In this document: piece by piece, positions 1-8,892 of the stretch
How positions within the stretch are numbered: the first letter of the stretch is position 1
Layout: every line of letters starts with the position of its first letter
From: Amycolatopsis pittospori
GTDB lineage: Bacteria; Actinomycetota; Actinomycetes; Mycobacteriales; Pseudonocardiaceae
Direction of reading: 5' to 3'
DNA: 64,000 bases
NCBI RefSeq assembly: GCF_013870525.1
Contig: NZ_JACBXD010000036.1
Coordinates: forward strand, 1-64,000
Notes under the pieces: model-generated
What the model was told of the DNA's origin: nothing
What the model saw: the letters and a program-made list of their open reading frames with translations, nothing else
Database searches by the model: none
Program-made: the position numbers and the translations under genes

Positions 1-31
1 CTCGGACACACCCCAAGAATACCAAAACCTG

Positions 32-47
32 TCGAACATGTGTTCGT
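32..47. promoter_or_regulatory. SOS box (LexA operator) candidate
   Basis: The core CGAAC-ATGT-GTTCG at 33-46 is a perfect match to the actinobacterial LexA operator core CGAAC-N4-GTTCG, with a T before it (TCGAAC). The right-hand side is a decayed insertion sequence, so the regulated gene probably lies off the left edge of the window, on either strand reading leftwards. The match is seen directly; LexA binding is inferred. Confidence 0.6.
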
Positions 48-97
48 AATTTTAGGCCACATTTGAAAGTGGTCCGAATAACCCTAGAGGGTGATTT

Positions 98-776
98 AGG
101 GCCCTAACAGATTGAGTGGGTCTTGAGTCTGCGCCAGTAGATGATGGCGCCGCCGAAGGTGAGGAAGGCTTCGTGGATGTCGTCGCGGATCTCCCAGCGG
201 ATGCGTAGGCGCCGGAACCAGTGCAGCAGGGCGAAGGCGCCTTCGACGACCCAGCGGTGAACACCGAGGCCGGAGCCGTGCTCCTGGCCTCGGCGGGCGA
301 TGAGAGGTGTGATTCCCGCGGCGCGGACCAGTTTGCGGTACTTGTCATGGTCGTCGGCGCGGTCGGCGTAGAGCTGTTGTGGCCGTCGCCGCGGTGGCCC
401 GGACCGGCGGGATCGAGTGGATCAAGGGCATCAGCTGGGTGACGTCGTGCCGGCCCACACCCCGGCCTCAGTCCAGTCCCGCAGCCGACGTCGGCAGGTC
501 ATGCCCGAGCCATAGCCCAGCTCCTGCGGCAGGAACTGCCGCGGGATCGCCGCATAGAGCACGAACATGATCCCGCACAACGCCTTACGGTCATCCAGCC
601 GCTTACGCCCCGGATGCCGAAACCGACGTTCTACCCGCGGCAACAACGGCTCGATCCGCTGCCACAGACCGTCATCGACCTCCCACGGACGCCGCTGCCC
701 CACCAGCCCACCTCTCACAGACGATCACCGAGACGCGGCATCAAACCGCACCCCAAGATCATTCTGTTACGACCCT
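98..776 (-). mobile_element. Decayed IS5-family insertion sequence remnant
   Basis: Imperfect 14-bp terminal inverted repeats at 98-111 and 763-776 (12 of 14 positions agree, ends beginning AGGG and finishing AACAGA) bracket a broken transposase. The remnant is 679 bp, shorter than a typical 800-900 bp IS5 element because the middle of the transposase is missing. I could not see a convincing target-site duplication. The boundaries are inferred from the repeats, and the stop codon of the transposase lies inside the left repeat. Confidence 0.6.
104..718 (-). pseudogene. IS5-family transposase, internally deleted and frameshifted
   Basis: The first ~88 codons (718 downwards) read as the N-terminal DUF4096-type domain of IS5 transposases, including WxxIEPLLP and a GMTCRRRLRDWTEAGVW segment. 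The reading then jumps to sequence resembling the normal DVTQL...IPPVR region and, after a further frame change, to the C-terminal catalytic part: LYADR, DHDKYR, IARRG, HGSGLGVHRWVVE and DDIHEAF. About 100 central residues are missing and at least two frame changes are needed, so no active enzyme can be made. Identification as a transposase is firm; the exact breakpoint near 450-455 is approximate. Confidence 0.8.
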
Positions 777-933
777 TTCGTCACCGTCACCCGGCCACGG
801 GAAGACATCTGGTCCAGGTGGCGATCGATGAGGGAAACGACGACGCGTCTCGTCCCGACAGGCCGCGTTTTCCTTACCCTTCAAGGGAACGCCGTCATCG
901 CCACGCACGAAGACCTGCCACCACGAAACCGCC

Positions 934-2313
934 TCACTCCGCAAGGAACGCCGCGACAGCCTTCCTCCCGGCATCGCCCGGTTCCCGGTTCTGGATCGAA
1001 TGCGCCGCCCCCTCGACGATCACGACCTTCCCGCGCGGCGCCGTCTTGGCTTCCGCGTACGCCCATTCCATCGGGGTCGACAGGTCGTGGTCGCCGTTGA
1101 GGAGCAGCACCGGGACGTCCGGAAGGTTCCCGGCCGGGTTCGAGTTCGGTGGCTCGGCCGGCCACGGCAGGCAGGTCCGGATGAAGCCGATGCCGGTCGC
1201 GACGGCCGGGCTGAACGGCCAGGTGTCGCGGCCGCCGAGCCGCTTCTCGGTCAGTTTCAGCACGGGTTCCCGGATGAAGCCCGGTGTTCCGGCGTCACCC
1301 CAGGGAAAGCGCATGTCCGAGCACAACGTCGCCGCGTGCAGGCCCGCGCTGAACGAGCCGAGCGGATCGCCACCGGAGGCGAGATTTCGGAGCAGGGAGT
1401 CGAGTTTCGCGGTGTCGCCGTTGCGTGCGGCGCGCAGCGCGGTGATCAGGTCGGTGCCCATCACCGAGGGGTCCCGGTAGGTCGGGTCGACGAACTCGTA
1501 GGTGACGATCATGTCGAACAGTGCGACACCGGCCGCCGTGTCCCGGTTCCGGACCAGCCAGGCGAGGTCCTCCGCCGGATCGGAACCACACACCGGCGGT
1601 TTGGCACAGGCACTCCGCAGCACACGCGCGGTCGCCTTCAAGGATTCCAGGTACAGCGATTGCTCGACGGTCGCGTGATGGGGGAGTACCGAATCGAGGA
1701 TCACCTTGGAGACGTTGCCCGGATGTGCGATGGCGTACCGCGCCGCGGTGAACGAACCGTAGGAAACGCCGTCCACCACCATTTTCCGCGCGCCCAGCGC
1801 ACGCCGGAGCAGGTCGAGGTCGGCGACCGTCGCATCGCTGCCGTAGAACCGGGCCTTGTCGCCGAGTATCGCGGCGCAGCCGGTGACGGCCTCCCGCGTC
1901 GGCGGTTCGATGTCGGAACTGCCGACCTGTGCCTGCAGTTCCGGGCAGTCGATGGCGTCGCCGCCGGTCCCACGCTGGTCGATCATCACCAGCCGGTGGT
2001 CCTTGAACACCTCGGGCATCCGGTCGAACAGGTTGGTGCTGAACGGAACGCCCGGCTGCCCGGGACCGCCGGTGAGGAACAGGAGCACCTTCTCGGAGGC
2101 GCTGTTCGCCGTGGCGACCTGGAGCTTGAGCGTGCCGGGCGTGCGGCCGCGATGGTCGAGCGGCACGGTCAACGTCGAGCAGGTGAACCGCGCGTCGTGC
2201 GCGCAGGTGCGGGGATCCTCCAGTCGTGGGCCCGCGGCGACGGCTGTGGCCGGTCCGGCGAGTCCGGCGGACAGGGCGACGATCGCGGCGAGGACGAGCG
2301 TTTTCGAACGCAT
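934..2313 (-). CDS. Secreted alpha/beta hydrolase, S33 tripeptidyl-aminopeptidase-like
   Basis: A 459-residue protein with a clear Sec signal peptide (residues 1-27, ending AVA) and an alpha/beta hydrolase fold of the TAP/SCO7095 type. Visible landmarks are the oxyanion GGPG motif near residue 82, the nucleophile elbow GVSYGS, the acid in LLLNGDHDLSTP and the histidine in EGAAHS near the C-terminus, so the catalytic triad looks complete. Paired cysteines fit an exported protein. Family members remove short peptides from N-termini or act as esterases; the substrate cannot be read from the sequence. It is a single gene, divergent from the next one. Confidence 0.8.
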   Translation of the reverse strand: MRSKTLVLAAIVALSAGLAGPATAVAAGPRLEDPRTCAHDARFTCSTLTVPLDHRGRTPGTLKLQVATANSASEKVLLFLTGGPGQPGVPFSTNLFDRMPEVFKDHRLVMIDQRGTGGDAIDCPELQAQVGSSDIEPPTREAVTGCAAILGDKARFYGSDATVADLDLLRRALGARKMVVDGVSYGSFTAARYAIAHPGNVSKVILDSVLPHHATVEQSLYLESLKATARVLRSACAKPPVCGSDPAEDLAWLVRNRDTAAGVALFDMIVTYEFVDPTYRDPSVMGTDLITALRAARNGDTAKLDSLLRNLASGGDPLGSFSAGLHAATLCSDMRFPWGDAGTPGFIREPVLKLTEKRLGGRDTWPFSPAVATGIGFIRTCLPWPAEPPNSNPAGNLPDVPVLLLNGDHDLSTPMEWAYAEAKTAPRGKVVIVEGAAHSIQNREPGDAGRKAVAAFLAE

Positions 2314-2439
2314 GGACCGATTCTGACCAGGCGTGAACCGTCGGCGCGTGCGTTTCGCCGAAGTTGGTCCGGTCGGACGACCCTGAGACCGGAACCAGGG
2401 AACTCCCGGATGTCACCGGGCCGCCGGAATCCTAATCTC

Positions 2440-3339
2440 ATGATCATGATCCGACGGATACTGCTGGCCCTGCTCGCCGGGACGGCGGTCTGTCTCGTGC
2501 CTTGGACCGTCTACCTCGCGCATACGCTGCCCGACCGGTACGACACCGGGCAGTGGCGGACGGCCTGGGTCGGTTTCGACATCGCCTTGCTGCTCTGCTT
2601 CGCGGCGGGGGCCTGGCTCGGGTTCCGACGACGCCGCGCGGCCGTCCCGCTCCTTTCGGCCACGGCCGCGATGTTGTGCTGCGACGCGTGGTTCGACGTG
2701 ATGCTCGGCTGGACGTCGGCCGAGCGATGGACCAGCGTGGCGCTCGCCGTCTTCGTTGAGATCCCGGTCGCCGTGGTGCTGGCCCTGGCGGCGCGACGGC
2801 TGCTGACCGGCGCGATGCCGCGTCGGACGGTGACCTTGCGCGACATCGAGATGCGGGACGACCCCCGCTACCAGCAGGTGACCCGCGAGCTTCCCGGCAC
2901 GGACGCGGACATCGCGAGCAAGACCGGCCTCGCCGCGAGGGAGGTCAAAGAGTGTCTGAAAACCTTGCAGGAAAACGGTTTCGTGCGCCGGGGCAGGAAA
3001 GGGGAGTGGGACGCGATCCCGCAGGACCTGCGTGAGCCGAGGCCGGACGACTACGACGGCGCCGACCGCGAGCGCGTCACCGCCTTCCTCGACGCGAAGT
3101 ACGAGAAGGAGGTCGAGCTGCTGGCTTGGGCGGCGGCCAACCGGGACGGGTTCGGTCCGTGGTCGACGGCGCAGCGGACGTCGACACGGCTGACCGAGGC
3201 CGAATTCCGCGAACTGGACGCCGAATACCGCGAGCTGATCGCGCGGTTCATCCGGCGACGACGGCGCCCGGTGGAGGGCGAGCAGGAGCTTTCGGTGCGC
3301 TTCTACGCCTTCCCGCCACCGGAGGCCGTCCCGTCCTAG
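2440..3339 (+). CDS. Four-helix membrane protein with C-terminal winged-helix-like domain
   Basis: A 300-codon gene with two possible in-frame ATGs (2440 and 2446). Residues 1-120 contain four predicted membrane helices. Residues ~130-190 look like a small winged helix (DADIASKTGLAAREVKECLKTL, then FVRRGRKGEW), and the remainder is a charged helical tail. A membrane-anchored DNA-binding or sensing role is an inference from this arrangement; I do not recognise a named family. The stop (3337-3339) overlaps by four bases the stop of the convergent GntR gene, leaving no room for a separate terminator. Confidence 0.65.
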   Translation: MIMIRRILLALLAGTAVCLVPWTVYLAHTLPDRYDTGQWRTAWVGFDIALLLCFAAGAWLGFRRRRAAVPLLSATAAMLCCDAWFDVMLGWTSAERWTSVALAVFVEIPVAVVLALAARRLLTGAMPRRTVTLRDIEMRDDPRYQQVTRELPGTDADIASKTGLAAREVKECLKTLQENGFVRRGRKGEWDAIPQDLREPRPDDYDGADRERVTAFLDAKYEKEVELLAWAAANRDGFGPWSTAQRTSTRLTEAEFRELDAEYRELIARFIRRRRRPVEGEQELSVRFYAFPPPEAVPS

Positions 3340-4007
3340 GGATGCCGCCAGGCGAGGAACGTCTCCAGCGTCGTCAGCCGGTGTTCCCGCACGGCCAGTT
3401 CGATCTCTTCGGCGGGTGCGCACCGGTCGAAGAGATCGAGGATCTTCTGGTGCTCCAGAACGGATTCGTGCGCGCGGCCGGGGACGAAGCTGAACGTCGA
3501 CGTGCGCAGTCCGGCCAGCCGGTTCCAGCCGCGGTTGACCAGTTCGAGCACCTGGGGATTGGGACACGTCCCGAACAGCACCCGATGGAAGTCGCGGTTC
3601 AGCGCGGTGAACCGCGACGGCTCGAAGTTGTCGAGACAGGCCGTCAGTTCCGCGTTGAGGTCCTTGGCCTTCTCCAGGGCCTCGGCGGGCAACGACGGCG
3701 CGGACAACGCGGCGGCGTACCCCTCGACCAGTGCCAGCGTCTGCATCGTGTGCTGGTAGTCGCTCTCGTCGGCCATCGCGACCTGCGCGCCGATGTTGTG
3801 CTCGTAGGTCACCAGCCCCTCGGCCTCCAGCCGCCGGACCGCCTCGCGCACGGGCACCGTGCTGACCCCTAGTTCCTGTGCGATCTGCCCGAACACGAGG
3901 CGGTAGCCGGGGGAGAAGGTGCCGTCGTCGATCCGCGCCTTGATCCACTGGTACGCGATCTGCGACTTGCTCATCGCGGTCGAGTTCACCGCGTCGCCTG
4001 CGGTCAC
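3336..4007 (-). CDS. GntR/FadR-family transcriptional regulator
   Basis: The N-terminal winged helix is typical of GntR (IAYQWIKARIDDGTFSPG, then AQELGVSTVPVREAVRRLEAEGL) and is followed by an all-helical FCD-type effector domain to the C-terminus. The GTG at 4007 overlaps the stop of the aldehyde dehydrogenase gene (GTGA), which suggests translational coupling; an ATG at 3974 is the alternative and would begin MSKSQ. Members of this subfamily usually repress acid or aldehyde catabolism genes and respond to an organic acid. Its place as the last gene behind the dehydrogenase suggests that it regulates this small operon; the ligand is unknown. Confidence 0.8.
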   Translation of the reverse strand: MTAGDAVNSTAMSKSQIAYQWIKARIDDGTFSPGYRLVFGQIAQELGVSTVPVREAVRRLEAEGLVTYEHNIGAQVAMADESDYQHTMQTLALVEGYAAALSAPSLPAEALEKAKDLNAELTACLDNFEPSRFTALNRDFHRVLFGTCPNPQVLELVNRGWNRLAGLRTSTFSFVPGRAHESVLEHQKILDLFDRCAPAEEIELAVREHRLTTLETFLAWRHP

Positions 4008-5437
4008 GAGTAGTGCAGCCAGACGGACTTGATCTCGGTGTACGCGTCGATCGCCCACGGCCCCATCTCGCGGCCCCAGCCCGAAGCCTTGTACCCGCCC
4101 CACGGCGCGGCCATGTCCGGGATCGGCGGCATGTTGACGAACACCGCGCCCGCGCGGATGCCGTTGGCGAACCGCTGCGCGACGCCGATGTCACGGGTCC
4201 AGACGGTGGCCGCGAGCCCGTACTCGGTGTCGTTCGCGCGTGCCAGCAGTTCGTCCTGATCGTCGTAGGCGGTCACGGCGAGGACCGGGCCGAAGATCTC
4301 CTCACGCATGATCGTCATGTCGTCGGCGACACCGGCGAACAGCGTGGGCGAGTAGAAGTAGCCGTCACGGTCGAGGGCCTGACCGCCGGTGACCAGCTCG
4401 GCGCCCTGCTCCCGGCCGGTCGAGACGAGGAAGTCGACGTGCTCGCGGTGCTTGGCGGACACCAGCGGCCCGAGCTGGGAAGACTCGTCGATGCCGGGGC
4501 CGAGCTTGAGGCCTTCGAGACCGGCGGCCAGTTTCTCGACGAACTCCTGCTCGCGTTTACGGTCCACGAAGAACCGCGTGTACGCGGCGCAGACCTGCCC
4601 GCTGTTGAGCGTGGCGCCCGCGAGGTTGCCCGCGACGGCGGCGTCGATGTCGGCGTCGGAGGCGATGATGCTGGGTGCCTTGCCGCCGAGCTCCAGGGTG
4701 AGCCGTTTGAGGTTCGACTCCGCGCTGGCGGCGGTGATCAGCTTCCCGACGGCGGTGGAGCCGGTGTAGGACACGTGGTCGACGTCGTTGTGCCCGCTCA
4801 GCATCGCGCCCACCGCGCCGTCGCCGGTGACCAGGTTGACCACCCCTGGCGGGAAGCCGGCCTCGTGCACCAGTTCCACCAGCCGGATGCTGGTCAGGGG
4901 CGTGACCTCGCTGGGTTTGATCACCACGGTGTTCCCGGTGGCCAAGGCGGGCGCGAGCTTCCACACCAGGATCATCAGCGGGAAGTTCCACGGCGTGATC
5001 AGCGCGTTCACCCCGACCGGCTCGCGCCGCGTGTAGTGCAGCGTGTCCGGGAAGGACACCGGGTTGGTGGTGCCCTGGATCTTGGTCACCCAGCCGGCGA
5101 AGTACCGCAGGTGCTCGGCCGAACCGGTGACGCTGACCTGGCGGGAGATACCGATCGGCTGACCCTGGTCCCGGGTCTCGAGCGCGGCCAGTTCCTCGTG
5201 GTGCTCGTCGACGAGTTCCGCCAGCTTGAACAGCAGCGCCGCACGCTGGACCGGCGGCAGCGCGGCCCAGGCGGGGGCGTTCAGTGCCGCCCTGGCCGCT
5301 CCGACGGCGGCATCGACGTCGGCCGCGGACGCGGTCCCGACTTCCTCGATCACCTGGCCGGTGGCCGGATCGTACGTCGGCAGCGACCCGCCTCCGGCGG
5401 CGGTCCACTGTCCGTCGATGAACAGGCGTGTGGCCAT
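4004..5437 (-). CDS. NAD(P)-dependent aldehyde dehydrogenase
   Basis: A 477-residue, full-length ALDH superfamily enzyme that oxidises an aldehyde to its acid. It shows the NAD-binding core (PWNFPL, KPSEVTP, YTGSTAVG), the general-base glutamate in LELGGKAP (~248) and the catalytic cysteine in NSGQVC (~282), then EEIFGPV. The start at 5437 has a strong GGAGGAG ribosome site. It is divergent from the GMC oxidoreductase across a 138-bp gap, and the downstream GntR regulator overlaps it. Alcohol oxidation by the GMC enzyme followed by aldehyde oxidation here is a plausible inference. The exact substrate class (betaine, phenylacetaldehyde or other) is not decidable. Confidence 0.9.
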   Translation of the reverse strand: MATRLFIDGQWTAAGGGSLPTYDPATGQVIEEVGTASAADVDAAVGAARAALNAPAWAALPPVQRAALLFKLAELVDEHHEELAALETRDQGQPIGISRQVSVTGSAEHLRYFAGWVTKIQGTTNPVSFPDTLHYTRREPVGVNALITPWNFPLMILVWKLAPALATGNTVVIKPSEVTPLTSIRLVELVHEAGFPPGVVNLVTGDGAVGAMLSGHNDVDHVSYTGSTAVGKLITAASAESNLKRLTLELGGKAPSIIASDADIDAAVAGNLAGATLNSGQVCAAYTRFFVDRKREQEFVEKLAAGLEGLKLGPGIDESSQLGPLVSAKHREHVDFLVSTGREQGAELVTGGQALDRDGYFYSPTLFAGVADDMTIMREEIFGPVLAVTAYDDQDELLARANDTEYGLAATVWTRDIGVAQRFANGIRAGAVFVNMPPIPDMAAPWGGYKASGWGREMGPWAIDAYTEIKSVWLHYS

Positions 5438-5575
5438 GGCAAGCTCCTCCTCGACCGGTGTGTGATCGAGTATCGGGCCCGGCGAGCGCCAGGGTCTTGC
5501 CCGCCAGGGCACGCCGATTGTCGGCCAGCGAACCGAATCCTCCGGACCCCCTACCGCCTTGCGAGGGTGGTGGAC

Positions 5576-7021
5576 ATGGACGTCATCGTGGTGGGAGCGG
5601 GTTCGGCCGGGTCGGTGGTCGCCAGGAGGCTGGCGGACGCCGGGATGTGGGTGACCCTGCTCGAAGCGGGCGGGCCGGACACCAATCCGGCGATCCACGA
5701 CCCGTCGCGGGCCGGTGAGCTGTGGCACGGCCCGGAGGACTGGGACTACTACACCGTGCCGCAGCCGCATGCGGCGAACCGGCGGCTGCACCTGCCTCGC
5801 GGCAAGGTACTCGGCGGATCGCATTCGCTCAACGCGATGATCTGGGTGCGCGGCGCTCCCGCCGACTACGACGGCTGGGATCTCCCCGGCTGGCGCTGGG
5901 ACGACGTGCGCCCGGTGTTCGAGCGGATCGAGAAGGATCTGCTCGACGTCGTGCCGAACGAGCCGCTGCACCCCATCCAGCAGTCCATTGTGGACGCCGC
6001 CGTGCAGATCGGCCTGCCGTTCAACCCGGACTACAACGGCGACTCGCTCGACGGCGTCTCCGTGCAGCGCGTCACCACCCGCGACGGGAAACGGCTCAAC
6101 ACCTGGCTCGCCTACGGGCAGCCGGCCGCCGAGCGGATGACGGTCCATACGGGAGCGCTGGTGCACCGGCTGCTGATCGAAGGCACCAAGGTGACCGGTG
6201 TGCTCGCGGAGGTCGACGGCGAACTGCGCAAGGTCTTCGCCGACGAGGTCGTGCTCGCCGCGGGCGCGCTGGCGTCACCGGCGATCCTGCTCCGCAGCGG
6301 CGTCGGGCCCCTGGACGAGCTGGAGGTGCACGGCATCGACGTCGTCGCCGAGCTGCCCGGAGTGGGCCGGAACCTGCACGACCACCTGCTGTCCCCGGTC
6401 ATCTTCACGACCGATCGGCGCCAGGTCGACCCTCCCGCGCCTGGCCGTTCGGTGACGCAGACGCATCTGTTCTGGCGCAGCCACCCCGGTCTGGAAGTAC
6501 CCGACACCCAGCCGATCCACTTCAGCGTACCGATGTACGAGCCGTGGATGACCGGTCCGGAGACCGGGTTCTCGCTGATGGCGGGCATGGTCACGCCACG
6601 CAGCCGGGGCACTCTGCGGCTTTCGGGGCCGAGCCCGCTCGACGAACCGCTGATCGACCTCGCCGCCCTGGAAGACCCGGCCGACTTCGAGAGCCTGGTC
6701 GCGTCGGTCGAGCAGTGCCGGGAGATCGGCCGCGCGGCCGCGCTGGCCGGCGAATGGGGTGCCCGCGAGCTGTATCCGGGACCGGACGCCGACGTGCGCG
6801 ACTACGTCCGGCGGACCGCCATCACCTACCACCACCAGGTCGGGACCTGCCGGATGGGCACCGACGGCGAATCGGTGGTCGACCCCCAGCTCGCCGTGCA
6901 CGGGCTGACCGGGCTCCGGATCGCCGACGCGTCGGTGCTGCCGCGAGTGACGACGGGCAACACCAACGCGCCGGCGGTGCTGATCGGCGAGCAGGCCGCG
7001 CGGTTCATGCTCTCCCGATAG
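5576..7021 (+). CDS. GMC-family FAD-dependent oxidoreductase (choline dehydrogenase-like)
   Basis: The N-terminal Rossmann FAD motif VVGAGSAGSVVARRL, the GMC signature around LPRGKVLGGSHSLNAM and the C-terminal catalytic segment YHHQVGTCRMG followed by NTNAPAVLIGEQAA are all present, and the 481-residue length is normal. GMC enzymes oxidise primary or secondary alcohols to carbonyls, so this enzyme could feed the divergent aldehyde dehydrogenase. The ATG at 5576 was chosen because the fold begins immediately after it; in-frame GTGs lie six and nine bases upstream. Its 3' end overlaps the convergent esterase gene by 17 bp. Confidence 0.88.
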   Translation: MDVIVVGAGSAGSVVARRLADAGMWVTLLEAGGPDTNPAIHDPSRAGELWHGPEDWDYYTVPQPHAANRRLHLPRGKVLGGSHSLNAMIWVRGAPADYDGWDLPGWRWDDVRPVFERIEKDLLDVVPNEPLHPIQQSIVDAAVQIGLPFNPDYNGDSLDGVSVQRVTTRDGKRLNTWLAYGQPAAERMTVHTGALVHRLLIEGTKVTGVLAEVDGELRKVFADEVVLAAGALASPAILLRSGVGPLDELEVHGIDVVAELPGVGRNLHDHLLSPVIFTTDRRQVDPPAPGRSVTQTHLFWRSHPGLEVPDTQPIHFSVPMYEPWMTGPETGFSLMAGMVTPRSRGTLRLSGPSPLDEPLIDLAALEDPADFESLVASVEQCREIGRAAALAGEWGARELYPGPDADVRDYVRRTAITYHHQVGTCRMGTDGESVVDPQLAVHGLTGLRIADASVLPRVTTGNTNAPAVLIGEQAARFMLSR

Positions 7022-7928
7022 TGCGGCGCAGCCAGGAGGCCCGGGCGGCGAGCGCTGCCCGGGTCACCTCGCTGTCCGGGGCGAAGCGGTCGAAACCGTG
7101 GTACGCGCCCGCCCAGACGTGCAGTTCCGTGGGCACGCCCGCCGCCCAGAGCCGCCGCGCGTAGTCGACGTCCTCGTCGCGGAAGATCTCGGCGGCCCCG
7201 ACCTCGATGAAGGCAGGCGGGAGCCCGGTGAGATCGGCAGCCGTCGCCGGGACGGCGTACGGAGAGGTCTGTCCGTTCAGGAGTGATCGCCAGCCGAACT
7301 CGTTGGCGGCCCGACTCCAGACTCCACGCTCGGCGAATTCCACTGTGGACGCCGAGTCGTTGGCGCTGTCGATCATCGGGCACAGCAGGAGCTGTCCGGC
7401 CAGCGCCGGCCCGCCGCGATCCCTGGCCAGCAGGGCGACTCCGGCGCTCAATCCGCCGCCCGCGCTGCCACCGCCGACGATCAGTTTCGCGGGATCGAAC
7501 CCGAGATCGGACGCGTTTTCGGCCATCCAGGTCAAGCCCGCGTAGCAGTCCTCCAACGGCGCCGGATGCGGATGCTCGGGAGCGAGCCGGTATTCGACGG
7601 TCACCGCGACAAAGCCGAATTCCTCGACCAGCGCGACCATCCGGGGCAGGTCGGCGAACCGGTCGTCCAGCACCATCCCGCCGCCGTGGATGTTGTAGAA
7701 CCCCGGCGCGCCCCGGGCGTCCCGGGGTTTCACCACGGTGACCACCACATCGGTACCGGGGACGGCCCGGTCCTCCCAGACGAGGTCCCGGTCTCCGATC
7801 GCCTCGGCGCAACTCAGGTTCCCCTCGGCCAGCATCCGCCGCACGCTCGCCAGCGATTCCGGGCCGAGCGGCGGTCCGGACGGCATGCCTTCGAGAGCGG
7901 CGGCGAGTTCGGGATCGAAGGCCGTCAC
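7005..7928 (-). CDS. Alpha/beta hydrolase, hormone-sensitive-lipase (family IV) esterase
   Basis: A 307-residue cytosolic esterase of the HSL group: the HGGG oxyanion motif (YNIHGGGM), nucleophile elbow GGGSAGG (a variant of GDSAGG), acid in EIFRDEDVDYARRL and histidine in AGAYHGFD. The GTG start at 7928 overlaps the stop of the upstream aldo/keto reductase (GTGA), so the two are probably translated together; with the alcohol dehydrogenase at 8893-9996 they form a three-gene operon starting near 9996. A second HSL-type esterase in the same putative regulon lies at 23456-24385. Substrate unknown; short-chain ester or lactone hydrolysis is likely. Confidence 0.87.
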   Translation of the reverse strand: MTAFDPELAAALEGMPSGPPLGPESLASVRRMLAEGNLSCAEAIGDRDLVWEDRAVPGTDVVVTVVKPRDARGAPGFYNIHGGGMVLDDRFADLPRMVALVEEFGFVAVTVEYRLAPEHPHPAPLEDCYAGLTWMAENASDLGFDPAKLIVGGGSAGGGLSAGVALLARDRGGPALAGQLLLCPMIDSANDSASTVEFAERGVWSRAANEFGWRSLLNGQTSPYAVPATAADLTGLPPAFIEVGAAEIFRDEDVDYARRLWAAGVPTELHVWAGAYHGFDRFAPDSEVTRAALAARASWLRRTIGRA

Positions 7929-8884
7929 GGTCCCTCCGGGTCGACGCTGTCGCGGTCCGCCCAGAACGGCTCGACCAGCTCGCGCAGTTGCTTCGCGCCC
8001 ACGCGCTCGACGAGGTCGACGGCGCCCAGGTTGTCCCGCAGCTGTTCGGTGCTGGTCGCGCCGAACAGCGTGGTCGTGTTGGCCGGATGCGTGAGCGTGA
8101 AGGCCAGGCACAGCTGCGCCGGCGTCGCGCCGAGGTCACCCGCGATCTTCGCGAGTTCCGGGGCGGAGGAGGCGATGCGCTCGCGGATGTCGCCGGGGTC
8201 GCGGCCGACCTGACGTGCGCCGCTGTTCTTGCCCAGCAGGACACCGCCTTCGAAGATGTCCGACGACTGCAGCGTGACGCCGAGTTCGCCGAACACCTTC
8301 TTGAACGGCTCACCGTCCGGAATGGACCGTCGTGACACGCTGTACTTCAGCTGCGCGATGGCGGGTCCGGGAACGTTCTCCTGCGCGGCGAAATCGTGCA
8401 GGGCGCGGATGGTGGTGGCGGACCAGTTGTTCACGCCCCACTGCCGGATGAGTCCCGCCTTGCGCAGTTCGTCCAGGTCCAGCACCAGCTGGTGGAGGTC
8501 GGTGTCGTCACGCCGGAGATCACCCAGTACCACCAGATCGGCGTGCTCGACCCCGGCGCGGAACAGCGCGTTGTCCAGCTGGTCGCGCAGATTGTGCTCG
8601 GGGTAGCCCTCCAGCCAGAGCTTGGCCGAAAGCAGGTAGTCGTCGCGGTTGAGCCCGGCCGCGCGGACCATGGCGGAGAAGAGCACGTCGGTGAAGACCG
8701 GTGTGCTGCCGGGGAATCCGTAGACGCCGACGTCGAAGAGCGTGATGCCGGAGTCGACGGCGGTGCGCACGAGCGTCACCGCCTCGCGGAAGTCCATCCG
8801 GTCGTAGGTGTGCCAGGAACCGAGCGAGAGCACGCCGGTGAGGGGGCCGTCGCGGCCGATGCGGCGCTGGGGGATGGCGGACAT
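7925..8884 (-). CDS. Aldo/keto reductase family protein, paralogue 1
   Basis: A 319-residue (beta/alpha)8 oxidoreductase with a good ribosome site (AGGAG) before the ATG at 8884. The tetrad Asp and Tyr (LFDVGVYG) and Lys (LSAKLW) are visible, but the usual catalytic histidine on strand 4 appears replaced: the strand reads VVLGDLRR. The NADPH region near the C-terminus (TLFGATSTEQLRDNL) is conserved. It is closely similar along its length to the protein at 12128-13069 (shared LSLGSW, RMDF, LFDV, QLKYSV, LQSSDIFEGGVLLGK). It sits between the alcohol dehydrogenase and the esterase in one operon. Confidence 0.85.
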   Translation of the reverse strand: MSAIPQRRIGRDGPLTGVLSLGSWHTYDRMDFREAVTLVRTAVDSGITLFDVGVYGFPGSTPVFTDVLFSAMVRAAGLNRDDYLLSAKLWLEGYPEHNLRDQLDNALFRAGVEHADLVVLGDLRRDDTDLHQLVLDLDELRKAGLIRQWGVNNWSATTIRALHDFAAQENVPGPAIAQLKYSVSRRSIPDGEPFKKVFGELGVTLQSSDIFEGGVLLGKNSGARQVGRDPGDIRERIASSAPELAKIAGDLGATPAQLCLAFTLTHPANTTTLFGATSTEQLRDNLGAVDLVERVGAKQLRELVEPFWADRDSVDPEGP

Positions 8885-8892
8885 GAGGTCTC

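Noticed and set aside
1000..2439. Rightward frame running into the membrane/HTH gene
   Set aside because: It is antisense to the secreted hydrolase, which has a signal peptide and a full catalytic triad, and its composition is typical of a high-GC shadow frame.
4013..7021. A 1002-codon rightward frame
   Set aside because: Its first ~500 codons are the antisense shadow of the aldehyde dehydrogenase; only the last part from 5576 is a real gene (GMC oxidoreductase).
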